64,000 bases of DNA from an uncultured Desulfobacterales bacterium (GTDB taxonomy: Bacteria; Desulfobacterota; Desulfobulbia; Desulfobulbales; Desulfocapsaceae), in NCBI GenBank assembly GCA_937915545.1, contig CALGIJ010000028.1:55086-119085 (forward strand), written 5' to 3'. A program made the translations under genes and the position numbers. Of the stretch, positions 25,087 to 33,943 are shown piece by piece (the first letter of the stretch is position 1; every line of letters starts with the position of its first letter). The notes under the pieces were generated by a model that had not been told where the DNA came from, searched no databases, and saw only the letters and a program-made list of their open reading frames with translations.

Positions 25087-25947
25087 TCAGCGCAACACCT
25101 GGCCGAGGGGCTGCTCTGGGAGGAGGCGGTGGGCGAGACGGCCAGAGGTCTCGGCGACATGCTCCACCGGGGGCAGGGGCGCCCCGTAGAGGCGGGCGGC
25201 GCGGGGGCCGACGAGGCGCGGGTCGCCGCTGCCCAGCAGGCGCAGCCCGCCGCCTCCTTGCTGAGGCGTGGAAAAGCCGGGATGGCGGCGCAGCCAGTCG
25301 ACCAGGCGTTCGGCGACGAACGCGGCGGGATCGAGGACGGTGACGCCGGGGGGGACGAGGCGGCTGAAGATGGGCAGCAGCAGCGGGTAGTGGGTGCAGC
25401 CGAGGACCAGGGCGTCCACCGCCGGCAGCTGGCGCAGGTAGTGGTCGACGGCGAGCTCGGCAAGCGGCGAGTCCTCCAGGCCTTCCTCGACGATGGGTAC
25501 CAGCAGCGGCGCCGCCAGCAGGTGCACCTTGAGCCGCGGCTGCAGCTTGGCGATCTCTATTTCCGGGGTACGTGAGAGGACGGTGCGCGTGGTGCCAAGC
25601 CAGCCGACGGCCTCCCCGCCGCTGGCGGCCAGCCGCGCCACCGCCATCTCCGCCGCCGGGATGGTCACCCCGAGGATGCGCCGTTCGCTGCCGCCATAGC
25701 GGCTCTGCAGATGGCGCAAGGCGATGCACGACACGGTATGGCAGGCCACCACCACCAGGCGGCAGCCCTCGTCGAAGAGCCGCTCGACGCACTGCTCGGA
25801 GAAATCGAGGATGGTCCCCGAGTCGCGGTCGCCGTAGGGGGCGCGGCCATTATCGCCGAGAAAGACCAAGCTGTGCTCGGGCAGGGCGGCGCGCAGAGCC
25901 GCCAGCACGGTCAGCCCGCCATATCCCGAATCGTAGACCCCGATCAT
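25087..25947 (-). CDS. murI: Glutamate racemase
   Basis: Makes D-glutamate for peptidoglycan. Product is 286 residues. Active-site regions are GVYDSGYGGLT (Asp6), VVACHTVSCIAL (first catalytic Cys69) and LVLGCTHYPLLLP (second catalytic Cys184). The phosphate-like loop PLLVPIVEEG is also present. The first Cys motif normally reads CNTAS; here it is CHTVS, with His replacing the conserved Asn. The start at 25947 has GGGAGGGAAGG upstream; the in-frame extension to 26112 has no recognisable homology. Because of the motif change a related amino-acid racemase specificity is possible. Confidence 0.88.
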   Translation of the reverse strand: MIGVYDSGYGGLTVLAALRAALPEHSLVFLGDNGRAPYGDRDSGTILDFSEQCVERLFDEGCRLVVVACHTVSCIALRHLQSRYGGSERRILGVTIPAAEMAVARLAASGGEAVGWLGTTRTVLSRTPEIEIAKLQPRLKVHLLAAPLLVPIVEEGLEDSPLAELAVDHYLRQLPAVDALVLGCTHYPLLLPIFSRLVPPGVTVLDPAAFVAERLVDWLRRHPGFSTPQQGGGGLRLLGSGDPRLVGPRAARLYGAPLPPVEHVAETSGRLAHRLLPEQPLGQVLR

Positions 25948-26177
25948 CCTTCCCTCCCGCACCACTTCCTGGAATTCGCCCCCCGCACCGCACTCTGCGG
26001 CGACCCTACCCGCTGCTGTCCTCTTTTGCAATGGCTTTACACCACGCCCCTGCCCACCGGCCGACCCGCAGCGAAAATCGTCCCTGGCGACGGTTGACAG
26101 CAGGCGTTTCATGGCCTACCTGGAACCTACAGGGCTTCACCGCCATTATCCACTCACCCTGACAAGAGGACCTCTCC

Positions 26178-27026
26178 ATGCCCCGTCTGGCTGTTCTGCT
26201 GTTGCCCCTGCTGCTGCTCGTCTCCTGCGAGAACACCAACCTGCTGCTGATGACCGATGCCGCCTCGGACGCGGTCTCGGCGATCACCCTCGGCGACGAG
26301 GATGTGCGCAGCCTGTCGCGGCAGGCTGCGGCCGAGGAAGACGCCAGGCACCAGGTGGCCCCGGCCGGGAGCCCCCATGACCAGCGCCTGCGCCGCCTGG
26401 TGAGCGCCCATGCCAACTACCAGGGGCGCAGCTATAACTTCAAGGTCTATCTCGGCGACACCGTCAACGCCTTCGCCATGGCCGACGGCAGCATCCGCGT
26501 CTACGGTGGACTGATGGAGCTGATGAGCGACGAGGAACTGCTCTTCGTCATCGGCCACGAGATGGGCCACGTCGCCCTCGACCACTCACGAAAGAAGGTG
26601 GTCCTCGCCTATGCCGCCAGCACCGTCAGGAAGGGGCTGGCCGCCCAGGAGAGCGAGGTCGGCCAGCTGGCCGGCTCGGTGCTTGGAGACTTTGCCGAGC
26701 AGCTGGTCAACGCCCAGTTTTCCCAGCATGAGGAGCGCCGCGCCGACGACTTTGGCGCCGCCTTCCTCCACTCTCTCGGCCATGACCGCGCCGCCGCCGT
26801 CTCCGCCCTCGACAAGCTCGCCAGGCTGGCCAGGAACCACACCTTCCTCTCCAGCCACCCCGACCCGGAACAGCGCGCGCAGCGACTGCTGCGCGGCGAC
26901 GCGGCCGAGCCCGACGAGGCCTCCTCGTGGCTGGCCAGGGCGGTCGAGTTCGGCCAGCGGCTGCTGTTGCAGGTCATCGACCTGCTCACCCTGGCCCTTG
27001 CCTGGCTGCGCTCCCTCCTCGGCTAA
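26178..27026 (+). CDS. M48-family zinc metalloprotease lipoprotein
   Basis: Protein of 282 residues. Signal peptide ends in the lipobox LVSC (Cys17), so it should be a lipoprotein of the periplasm side. The zinc site is HEMGH (His127, Glu128, His131) preceded by FVIG, and the third ligand lies in FSQHEERRADDFG (probably Glu186). VNAFAMADGSIRVYGGLM is the typical upstream strand. Resembles the LoiP/YggG and BepA group that degrades misassembled outer-membrane proteins, but without the TPR repeats of BepA. The hydrophobic last 20 residues (LLLQVIDLLTLALAWLRSLLG) may form an amphipathic or membrane helix. Confidence 0.93.
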   Translation: MPRLAVLLLPLLLLVSCENTNLLLMTDAASDAVSAITLGDEDVRSLSRQAAAEEDARHQVAPAGSPHDQRLRRLVSAHANYQGRSYNFKVYLGDTVNAFAMADGSIRVYGGLMELMSDEELLFVIGHEMGHVALDHSRKKVVLAYAASTVRKGLAAQESEVGQLAGSVLGDFAEQLVNAQFSQHEERRADDFGAAFLHSLGHDRAAAVSALDKLARLARNHTFLSSHPDPEQRAQRLLRGDAAEPDEASSWLARAVEFGQRLLLQVIDLLTLALAWLRSLLG

Positions 27027-27078
27027 GAGACTGGCAATAGGCCGCACTTTTCTGCGCCTTCGCTTTTCCCTGTGCCGC

Positions 27079-29193
27079 TCAGCGACCGCTTAAAAGGAAG
27101 TCCCCGGCCGCCTTCTCCCCCAGCCGCCCGGCGATATCGGCCAGGGCTTGCTCCTCGGTGGCGAAGATATTTTCCTCGCCAACCACCAGGATGAGCCCGG
27201 TGCGGCGCATGACGTCGAGTACCTGCTTCTTCAGTCCGGAGAAGACCGTCTCCACCCCGCTCTCCTGCAGACGTACGATGAGATTGTGCAGCATCTCCTC
27301 GCCGGAGGCATCGAGGTAGTTGATGCCGTCGCCCACCACCAGCAGATACCTTGCCTGGCGGTGCTCGGCCACCGCCGCCAGTACGGCGTCCTCGAAATGG
27401 GCGACGTTGGCGAAATAGAGCGAGCCGTCGAAGCGCATGGCAGTGACATGGGAGGAGGTGGTCAGGCCGGGGTGGACCTTGAGGTCGCGCAGGGTGCCAT
27501 CCTCGTAGCGGCCGAGCAGGGCCACCCGCGGCGCCATGGTGTGGTAGAGATGCAGACCGACAGCGAGGATCGCGCCGACGATGATGCCCTTGTCGAGGTG
27601 CGGCGCGGCGAACAGGGTGACGACGAAGGTCACCACGGCGACGATGCCGTCGCTGCGGCTCGCCTTCCAGGTATGGGAGAAGGCCCGGATGGTGACCAGC
27701 CCGGTGACCGCCATGAGGTTGTTGGCGGCGAGCACCGCGAGGGGCAGGTGGTAGAGAAGCTTGGTGAAGAAGAGCAGGATGAGGGCGATGCAGACGCCGT
27801 TGAACACCATCGCCAGCCCCGTTCTCGCCCCGGCCTGGAAGTTGACGGCGGTGGCGGTGAACGAGCCGCAGGCCGGGTAGGACTGGAACAGCGAGCCGCC
27901 GATATTGGCCAGCCCCTGCCCGACCAGCTCCTGGTTGGGGTCGATGCGCTGCCGCACCTTGCCGGCCACCGCCTTGGCCATGGAGATGGACTCCATGAAG
28001 GCCACCAGGGCGATGACCAGCGCCGACGAGAGCAGCTGCAGCAGGGCGTCGAAGGTAAAGGCGGGCAGACGGAACGAGGGCAGCCCGCCGGGGATGTTGC
28101 CGACCACCTCGCCGCCGCCAACCAGGCGCACCCCGTCGCGGTCGATCTTCTTGACCTGCCAGCGCCCGCCATCGCTGTGCACCCCGGCGGGCAGTTTGCC
28201 GACCGCATAAAAGCGTACCGTGCCGTCCTCGACGGAGGTGCCCCTGACCAGGGAAACGCGGGCGATGTCGCGCCAGCGCCGCCTGTTTTCCTCGCGCTGG
28301 GCGGCAAGATCGAGCTCGAGCAGGTCGAGCCGGTAGCGGATGTCGGCGGCCCCCTTTCCGTCGCCGGCCTTTTCGGCGGCGCGCAGCCGGCCGGTGAGCC
28401 GGCTCGCCTCGGCGCCCATGCCCTCGGCCTTCTCCGTGCCCTCGTCATAGGCGCGTACCAGTGACGCCGTCTCGGCGGTGGCGATGTCGGAGAGGCGGCA
28501 GGTGCTGGTCACCTCGTAGCCGATAACGGCGCTGAGCAGGGTGGTGACGACGATGACCACCAGAACCCCGGGCTTCTCCAGAAATGGGATGCGCCGCACC
28601 GCCAGCATCAGCAGCAGACTGAACAGCGACATGGCCAGGGTCATCGGGTCGGTCTTGCCGACGAGGAGCAGCATCTCGCCGACATCGCCGAGGAACCAGG
28701 CGCTGCGCCCCTTGGGGATGCCGAGGAGCAGGTCGAGCTGCGACAGGGCGATGATCAGCGCCGCCGCGTTCATGAAGCCGAGGATGACCGGGTGGGAGAC
28801 GAAGTTGACGAGGTTGCCCAGCTTGACCAGGCCCATGACCAGTTGAATCAGCCCGACCAGCAGGGTGAGCAGCAGGGCGAAGCCGATATACTCCTCGCTG
28901 TTCGGAGTCGCCAGGGGAATGACCGCCGATGCGGTCATCAGCGAGGCGATGGCCACCGGCCCGGTGGCCAGGTGGCGCGACGAGCCCCACAGGGCACCGA
29001 GTATCGCCGGGATGAAGGCGGTATAGAGGCCGAATTGCAGCGGCAGCCCGGAGAGCTGGGCATAGGACATCGCCTTGGGGGCGAGGATCAGGGCGCCGGT
29101 GATGCCGGCGATGAGGTCGCCGCGCACCATGCCCGCCTGCAGCGGAAACCACAGCAGAAAGGGGAACCAGCGGAGCAGTGCCCTGTTCTTCAT
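27079..29193 (-). CDS. SulP-family anion transporter with STAS domain and a large inserted coiled-coil
   Basis: Membrane transporter of 704 residues. Transmembrane core at about 20-230 and 375-560, then a C-terminal STAS domain (about 590-685) containing NYLDASGEEMLHNL, the conserved regulatory-loop region. SulP landmarks are GLYTAFIPAILGALWGSSRH, GPVAIASLM and GGSLFQSYPACGSFTATAVN. Unusual: between the strand ending GYEVTS (230) and VVGNIPGGLPSF (364-374), where typical members need only a short loop, there are about 130 extra residues, including a charged heptad-like helix pair (245-310) and a small beta segment. The substrate could be sulfate, bicarbonate or another anion. It lies 36 nt after a universal stress protein gene in the same operon. 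Start has AAAGGAAAAGG upstream. Confidence 0.9.
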   Translation of the reverse strand: MKNRALLRWFPFLLWFPLQAGMVRGDLIAGITGALILAPKAMSYAQLSGLPLQFGLYTAFIPAILGALWGSSRHLATGPVAIASLMTASAVIPLATPNSEEYIGFALLLTLLVGLIQLVMGLVKLGNLVNFVSHPVILGFMNAAALIIALSQLDLLLGIPKGRSAWFLGDVGEMLLLVGKTDPMTLAMSLFSLLLMLAVRRIPFLEKPGVLVVIVVTTLLSAVIGYEVTSTCRLSDIATAETASLVRAYDEGTEKAEGMGAEASRLTGRLRAAEKAGDGKGAADIRYRLDLLELDLAAQREENRRRWRDIARVSLVRGTSVEDGTVRFYAVGKLPAGVHSDGGRWQVKKIDRDGVRLVGGGEVVGNIPGGLPSFRLPAFTFDALLQLLSSALVIALVAFMESISMAKAVAGKVRQRIDPNQELVGQGLANIGGSLFQSYPACGSFTATAVNFQAGARTGLAMVFNGVCIALILLFFTKLLYHLPLAVLAANNLMAVTGLVTIRAFSHTWKASRSDGIVAVVTFVVTLFAAPHLDKGIIVGAILAVGLHLYHTMAPRVALLGRYEDGTLRDLKVHPGLTTSSHVTAMRFDGSLYFANVAHFEDAVLAAVAEHRQARYLLVVGDGINYLDASGEEMLHNLIVRLQESGVETVFSGLKKQVLDVMRRTGLILVVGEENIFATEEQALADIAGRLGEKAAGDFLLSGR

Positions 29194-29229
29194 AGCCTTT
29201 TCCTTTATCAGCCGCCAACCAGGTCCCGT

Positions 29230-30081
29230 TCAGGGATTGACCACCAGCACGGCGCAGTGTGCCCGGCCGGCCACCTGCCGCGTCGTCCGCCCGAAAAACA
29301 GGCCGGTAAGGCAGCGCCGGCCGCAGCCGGCGATGAGGATCATATCGCAGCTGCGCTGCCGGGCGGTGGCGACGATCTCCGTCACCGGGTCCCCGAGCAG
29401 GGTGAGCACCTGGCATGTGGCGTCACTGCCCGATGCCTCGATGCGCACGCGGGCCTCCTCGGCGAGAGCGGCCAGGCGGGCCAGACGGCGCTCCTTTTTC
29501 GCCACGGCGACGACCGTCAGCTCCTGCAGGGTGGCATTTTTTCTCCCCAGGCCGATGGCCTCGAGCACCGCCTTTTCGGTGCCGGCCCGTTCGTCGACGA
29601 CGAGGAGCACCCGCGCCCCGCTGATGATGAAATTCTTGGGCACCACCAGCACCTTGGGAAAACCGAGCTCCAGCACCCGCGAGGTGCGGCGGCCGACGAG
29701 CAGGGAGAGGCGCCCGGCAGCACCATGACGCCCCATGAGGATGACATCGGCGCGGCGTAGCCGGGCCTGCTCGATAATGGCCTCCTCCGGGCGGCTGGCG
29801 CCCACCACCACCACCTCCAGGGCCACGCCGGCGTCGCTGGCCATGCGCCGCACCTCGTCGAGATAGGGCTCCACCTCCTGGCGCATGAGGCGCACCCTGC
29901 CGTCCGCCGACTTCTGCGACTCGGCGCGGACCTTGACCACATGGAGGACGACGACCCGGGCGGCGCAGGCCTGGGCGAAGAACAAGGCCTCCTGCACCGC
30001 CCCGTCGCTGTAGTGGGAGCCGTCGGTGGCGAGCAGCAGGGTCTCGGCCTCGCCGAGCAGGCAGGTGGCAAATCGTGTCAT
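29230..30081 (-). CDS. Universal stress protein, tandem Usp domains
   Basis: Cytoplasmic protein of 283 residues made of two Usp folds. The first (about 10-140) begins ETLLLATDGSHYSDGAVQEAL and ends ADVILMGRHGAAGRLSLLVG, the G-2x-G-9x-G(S/T) ATP-binding type of pattern; RVLELGFPKVLVVPK follows. The second (about 150-283) ends CDMILIAGCGRRCLTGLFFG and CAVLVVNP and has a degenerate binding loop. The start at 30081 overlaps the helicase stop by 4 nt. The SulP gene follows by 36 nt; Usp/SulP adjacency suggests that the Usp modulates transport, as inferred only from position. Confidence 0.9.
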   Translation of the reverse strand: MTRFATCLLGEAETLLLATDGSHYSDGAVQEALFFAQACAARVVVLHVVKVRAESQKSADGRVRLMRQEVEPYLDEVRRMASDAGVALEVVVVGASRPEEAIIEQARLRRADVILMGRHGAAGRLSLLVGRRTSRVLELGFPKVLVVPKNFIISGARVLLVVDERAGTEKAVLEAIGLGRKNATLQELTVVAVAKKERRLARLAALAEEARVRIEASGSDATCQVLTLLGDPVTEIVATARQRSCDMILIAGCGRRCLTGLFFGRTTRQVAGRAHCAVLVVNP

Positions 30082-32576
30082 CGGGATTGCGCTGCTCCCT
30101 CGCCGTGGTTTTCGCTTGCGGCCGCCTGGCGTCGGCACTCCGCCAGCAGCAGCTTCAGTTCCCCCCAGGCGGCCCGCTCGCCGAGCTCGCGCTTGAGCTC
30201 GCCCAGAGGCTTGCCGGCGTGCGGGGCGACGAGACCGGTAAGCTCCGCCAGCCGTGGCGGCGGCAGCAGGCGCTCGATCGGGGTCGCGCCAGAAGCGACG
30301 CACTGGGCGAGATGGCTCTCAATGGTGGTGACGGACACGCCGCGCCGTGCGGCGATCTGCGCCGCGTCCAGCCCCTCCTCGAAGAAGCGCAGGGAGACGA
30401 GGTGGCTGGGCAGCTTCTCCTTCTTCCCCCCTGACTGCTGGCCGGCCTCATCCGCCGCCGGCGCCGGCAGCGCCACCTCCCCGACTCCGTGCATGTCGCG
30501 ATAGGCGGCCACCAAGGCAACCAGCTCATCGCCGTACTTTTCGGCGGTGCGCTGCCCGATGCCCTTGATCTTCTGCAGTACCGCGAGGCTGTCGGGGAGG
30601 TGCACGGCCAGCTGCACCAGGGTCTTGCGGTGGATGATCTGGTAGGGCGGCAGCCCGGCGCGGGCGGCGGTCTGGGTGCGCCAGCGCTGCAGCTCCTCGT
30701 AGAGCTGGGGATGATCGATGTCGCTCTCGGCATAGAGGGGCCGCGGGCTGTTGTCGCGCCGCGGGCCGCTGTCGAGCCGGGCGGTGGAGATGGCGCGCAG
30801 GTACCTGGCGGCGGAAAAGCCGCCGGCGCAGAGGGCCACCGCCGCCACCTTGGCCGCCGTCTCCTCGCGCAGCCCCTGGAGCAGCTGTTTGACCTGCTTG
30901 CGCAGCTCCTTGTTGTCGGTCTCGGCCTGCAGCTGGCCCACCACCCCGCCGAGGCCCGCGGCCAGCTTGTCGCCGAAATAGGCGGCGGCCTTGGCGAGCC
31001 GCTCGGCGATCAGCACATTGCCGGCCGGCAGCTCGTCCTCGGCAAAGAGCCCCTGCAGCTGGCGCCTGAAATTGGCGCCGACGGACACCACCTCGTCGCT
31101 GGTCTGCCGCAGCAGGAGGCGCAGGTCGCCGCAGCCGTGCAGCTGCAGCAGGCCGTCGTGGCGCTCGACCACATCGACCAGGCGGGCCAGCTGGCGACGC
31201 AGCGTCTCGAAGTCGAAGCACTGCAGCAGCAGGCGCTGCTGGTAGCCGATCCGCGCCCGCTGCAGCTTTCCCTCGTCGGGGGCGCTGGCCCGGGCGCGCT
31301 CGATGAAGCGCAGCACCTGCGGGTCGGTCCTGATCGCCCGCGGCGCCAGCCTGGTGCTCAGCACCAGCCCCTCGAGGCTGCGGCAGCGGCTCAGGGCGAC
31401 ATAGACCTGGCCGTAGGCAAAGGCGGCCTCGGCGTCGACGATGGCCCGGTCGAAGGTCAGCCCCTGGCTCTTGTGGATGGTGATCGCCCAGGCCGGTTTC
31501 AAGGGGTACTGGGTGAAGGCGCCGACTTTTTTCTCGCGGATCTCCTCGCCACCTTCGTCGAGGGCGTATTGTATGTTGTCCCAGGTCGCCGGCTCGACCT
31601 CGATCTCGTCTTCGTCGTCGGGGCAGCGCACCAGCACCGTCTTGCCGACGACGGCGGTCACCTTGCCGATCTTGCCATTGAAGAAGCGCTTGTCCGGGGA
31701 GGGGTCGTTACGCACAAACATCACCTGGGCGTCGACCTTGAGCTCGAGGCTGGCGTCGGTGGGAAAGGCATAGTCGGGGAAGTCGCCCTCGATCTCGGCG
31801 GCGAAACGATGCAGCCGCTCTGGCAAGGCGGCGAGGCGCGCGGCGTTGATCGCCTCGGCGCGGCTGTTGTGGGTGCAGAGGTGGATATAGCCCTGGCCGT
31901 CATCGACGAAGCCCTCGACATGGCGGCGGTTGAGCTCCTCGAGGGAGGCCTGGTCGAGGCGATTGTCGCGCACCCGGTTGAGCAGCTCGATGAAGTGGCC
32001 GTCGCGCTGGCGATAGATGCGCTCCAGCTCGACGGTGAGCAGCTCCGTTTCACGCAGCGCCCTGCTGCTGAAGAAATAGGGGGTCTCGTAGACGTCGCCA
32101 AGCAGGCGCCACTCCTCATCCCTGGCCACCGGGGCCAGCTGCTGCAGGTCGCCGATGAGCAGGAGCTGCACCCCGCCGAAGGGCTGCGGGTTGCGCCGCA
32201 GGCGACGCAGCACGGCGTCGACGCCATCGAGGAGGTCGGCGCGCACCATGGAGATCTCGTCGATGACCAGCAGGTCGAGGCACTTGACGAGGTTGATCTT
32301 GTCGCGGTTGAAGCGCTGGTTGGCGAGGGCCTCGCCGCCGGGCAGGATCGGCCCGAAGGGCAGCTGGAAGAAAGAGTGCAGCGTGACGCCGCCGGCATTG
32401 ATCGCCGCCACCCCGGTAGGGGCGGTGACGACCATGCGCTTGGCGCAGTCTTTTTTGATGTGGTGGAGGAAGGTGGTCTTGCCGGTGCCGGCGCGGCCGG
32501 TGAGGAAGAGGTGGCAGTCGGTGTCGCGGACGAAATCCCGCGCCAGGCGCAGCCGGGGGTTGCCCTCGTCGTTCAT
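30078..32576 (-). CDS. PIF1-type superfamily 1B helicase with HRDC and C-terminal helix-turn-helix
   Basis: DNA helicase of 832 residues. N-terminal motor: Walker A TGRAGTGKTTF, motif Ia APTGVAAINAGGVTLHSFF, Walker B LVIDEISMVRADLLD, motif III LIGDLQQLAPV, and motifs V/VI in ITIHKSQGLTFDRAIVDA and YVALSRCRSLEGL. An HRDC-like helical domain lies around 620-700 (LQKIKGIGQRTAEKYGDELVAL), and the C-terminus has a helix-turn-helix of the kind in bacterial RecQ tails (LVSLRFFEEGLDAAQIAARRG). It overlaps both neighbours by 4 nt, inside a four-gene operon. Likely acts on stalled forks or structured DNA. Confidence 0.92.
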   Translation of the reverse strand: MNDEGNPRLRLARDFVRDTDCHLFLTGRAGTGKTTFLHHIKKDCAKRMVVTAPTGVAAINAGGVTLHSFFQLPFGPILPGGEALANQRFNRDKINLVKCLDLLVIDEISMVRADLLDGVDAVLRRLRRNPQPFGGVQLLLIGDLQQLAPVARDEEWRLLGDVYETPYFFSSRALRETELLTVELERIYRQRDGHFIELLNRVRDNRLDQASLEELNRRHVEGFVDDGQGYIHLCTHNSRAEAINAARLAALPERLHRFAAEIEGDFPDYAFPTDASLELKVDAQVMFVRNDPSPDKRFFNGKIGKVTAVVGKTVLVRCPDDEDEIEVEPATWDNIQYALDEGGEEIREKKVGAFTQYPLKPAWAITIHKSQGLTFDRAIVDAEAAFAYGQVYVALSRCRSLEGLVLSTRLAPRAIRTDPQVLRFIERARASAPDEGKLQRARIGYQQRLLLQCFDFETLRRQLARLVDVVERHDGLLQLHGCGDLRLLLRQTSDEVVSVGANFRRQLQGLFAEDELPAGNVLIAERLAKAAAYFGDKLAAGLGGVVGQLQAETDNKELRKQVKQLLQGLREETAAKVAAVALCAGGFSAARYLRAISTARLDSGPRRDNSPRPLYAESDIDHPQLYEELQRWRTQTAARAGLPPYQIIHRKTLVQLAVHLPDSLAVLQKIKGIGQRTAEKYGDELVALVAAYRDMHGVGEVALPAPAADEAGQQSGGKKEKLPSHLVSLRFFEEGLDAAQIAARRGVSVTTIESHLAQCVASGATPIERLLPPPRLAELTGLVAPHAGKPLGELKRELGERAAWGELKLLLAECRRQAAASENHGEGAAQSR

Positions 32577-33943
32577 CGCCTCGCCGTCGGCTGCAGCTCC
32601 TGCAGCCGCAAATTGATCTCCGCCATCTCCTCCTTGCCGAACCGTGCCGGGTCATAGCCACGAAAGCGCTCCTCATATTCGCGGTATTGCTTGTGGCCCG
32701 GCTTGCCGAGGATGTCGAGGATGGCCTGAAAGGCGGGGATACCGCCGATATCCTCCGGCGGGCAGGCGCGCTTGCCGGCGAGCAGAACCGGCCACACCTC
32801 CCCCCCGGTCAGCGGCAAGGTCTTCTCCAGGGTGATGATGTGCACCCATTCGTCGCTGTAGTCGTAGACATAGCGACAACCTTCGCCGAGTTCAGTGCGC
32901 AGGTCCCTGAGGACGTAGCGCCGCTCGTCGTGGTCGAAAAACTCGTCCATCTCACGGTCTTCGTCGGGGGGACAGTAGGTGTGATGGTCGATGACGAACT
33001 CGTGGAAGTGATAGTCCGTCCAGCCCATGGTCAGCTGGATGACGTCATGGAAGCGGTCGAGGGTGAAGTTGTCGGGCACCTGCACCCGCCGCCAGATCGG
33101 CGGCCGCGAACCCACCAGGGCGATCTTGAACTGGTAGAGCTCGGTGGCCTCCTCGACCTGACGCCCCCCGCGCGAGAAATCGACTTTGATGATCTTGGCC
33201 TTCTTCTTGGCCGCCGGCGCGCAGCTGCCGCCGGGGCAGGAGCAGGGCGGGGCCTCGTCGCCGCCCTTTTTGGCGAGCGGCAGCCTGATCGGCGCGCTCC
33301 CCTTCTTGGCCTTCTTGCGGGCGACCTCGCGGGCATGGTCGATGAGGGTGTCGACGGCCAGCGGCAGGGTGGAGAGAAGGAGCCACTGCACCTGCTCCTC
33401 GCGATCCAGCGAGCTGTCGGCGAAGTCGGGGAAGGCCTCCTTGAAGTCGCGGTCGGTCATGTCGGCGAACATGTTGAGGCCTTCACTGGGGTCGACCAGC
33501 CCTTCGATGGTCATCAGGGCGTTATAGAGTATCTCCTTCTTGCGACGCACCATGCGCGGGTATTCCTCCGGCTCCCACAGCGGGTCGCGCAGGGCCATGG
33601 CCTCGTCCAGGCCGGCCACCCAGTTGTAGACGGTATCGATCTCGTCTTCGCGGAGGTTTTCCATATCGAAGGGAAAGCGCAGGCGATCGGCGGCGAAGTC
33701 CGCCACCAGCCTGTCATAGACGGCGTTGAAGGCCTCCACGAGGCCCTCCGCCTCCTTGGTCTGGTAGTCGGGGGGTGCGTCGTCGTAGACCACCGCCAGC
33801 CACTCCAGCGCCGGGATGGGCTCGGGGGTGATGGCCAGGCCAAAGAGAAAGCCGCACAGTTCCTCGTAGATGAGGGTGGCTTCGGGATAGGGGGCGAGCT
33901 TCAGGTACCTGCTCAGGGTCTTTCGTTCTTTGGCGGAAAGCAT
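32573..33943 (-). CDS. UPF0149 (YecA-like) / plasmid pRiA4b ORF-3-like fusion protein
   Basis: Cytoplasmic protein of 456 residues with two parts. Residues 1-210 resemble the UPF0149/YecA helical domain (EELCGFLFGLAITPEPIPALEWL, DPSEGLNMFADM). A Lys/Ala linker contains a small Cys cluster (CSCPGGSC, about 233-240) that might hold a metal. Residues 265-456 match pRiA4b ORF-3-like proteins (YQFKIALVGSRPPIWRRVQVP, TLDRFHDVIQLTMGWTDYHFHEF, YVYDYSDEWVHIITLE). The start at 33943 lacks a clear ribosome site; an in-frame ATG at 34000 is an alternative. Its stop overlaps the helicase start, so it heads that operon. No biochemical function is known for either half. Confidence 0.8.
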   Translation of the reverse strand: MLSAKERKTLSRYLKLAPYPEATLIYEELCGFLFGLAITPEPIPALEWLAVVYDDAPPDYQTKEAEGLVEAFNAVYDRLVADFAADRLRFPFDMENLREDEIDTVYNWVAGLDEAMALRDPLWEPEEYPRMVRRKKEILYNALMTIEGLVDPSEGLNMFADMTDRDFKEAFPDFADSSLDREEQVQWLLLSTLPLAVDTLIDHAREVARKKAKKGSAPIRLPLAKKGGDEAPPCSCPGGSCAPAAKKKAKIIKVDFSRGGRQVEEATELYQFKIALVGSRPPIWRRVQVPDNFTLDRFHDVIQLTMGWTDYHFHEFVIDHHTYCPPDEDREMDEFFDHDERRYVLRDLRTELGEGCRYVYDYSDEWVHIITLEKTLPLTGGEVWPVLLAGKRACPPEDIGGIPAFQAILDILGKPGHKQYREYEERFRGYDPARFGKEEMAEINLRLQELQPTARR

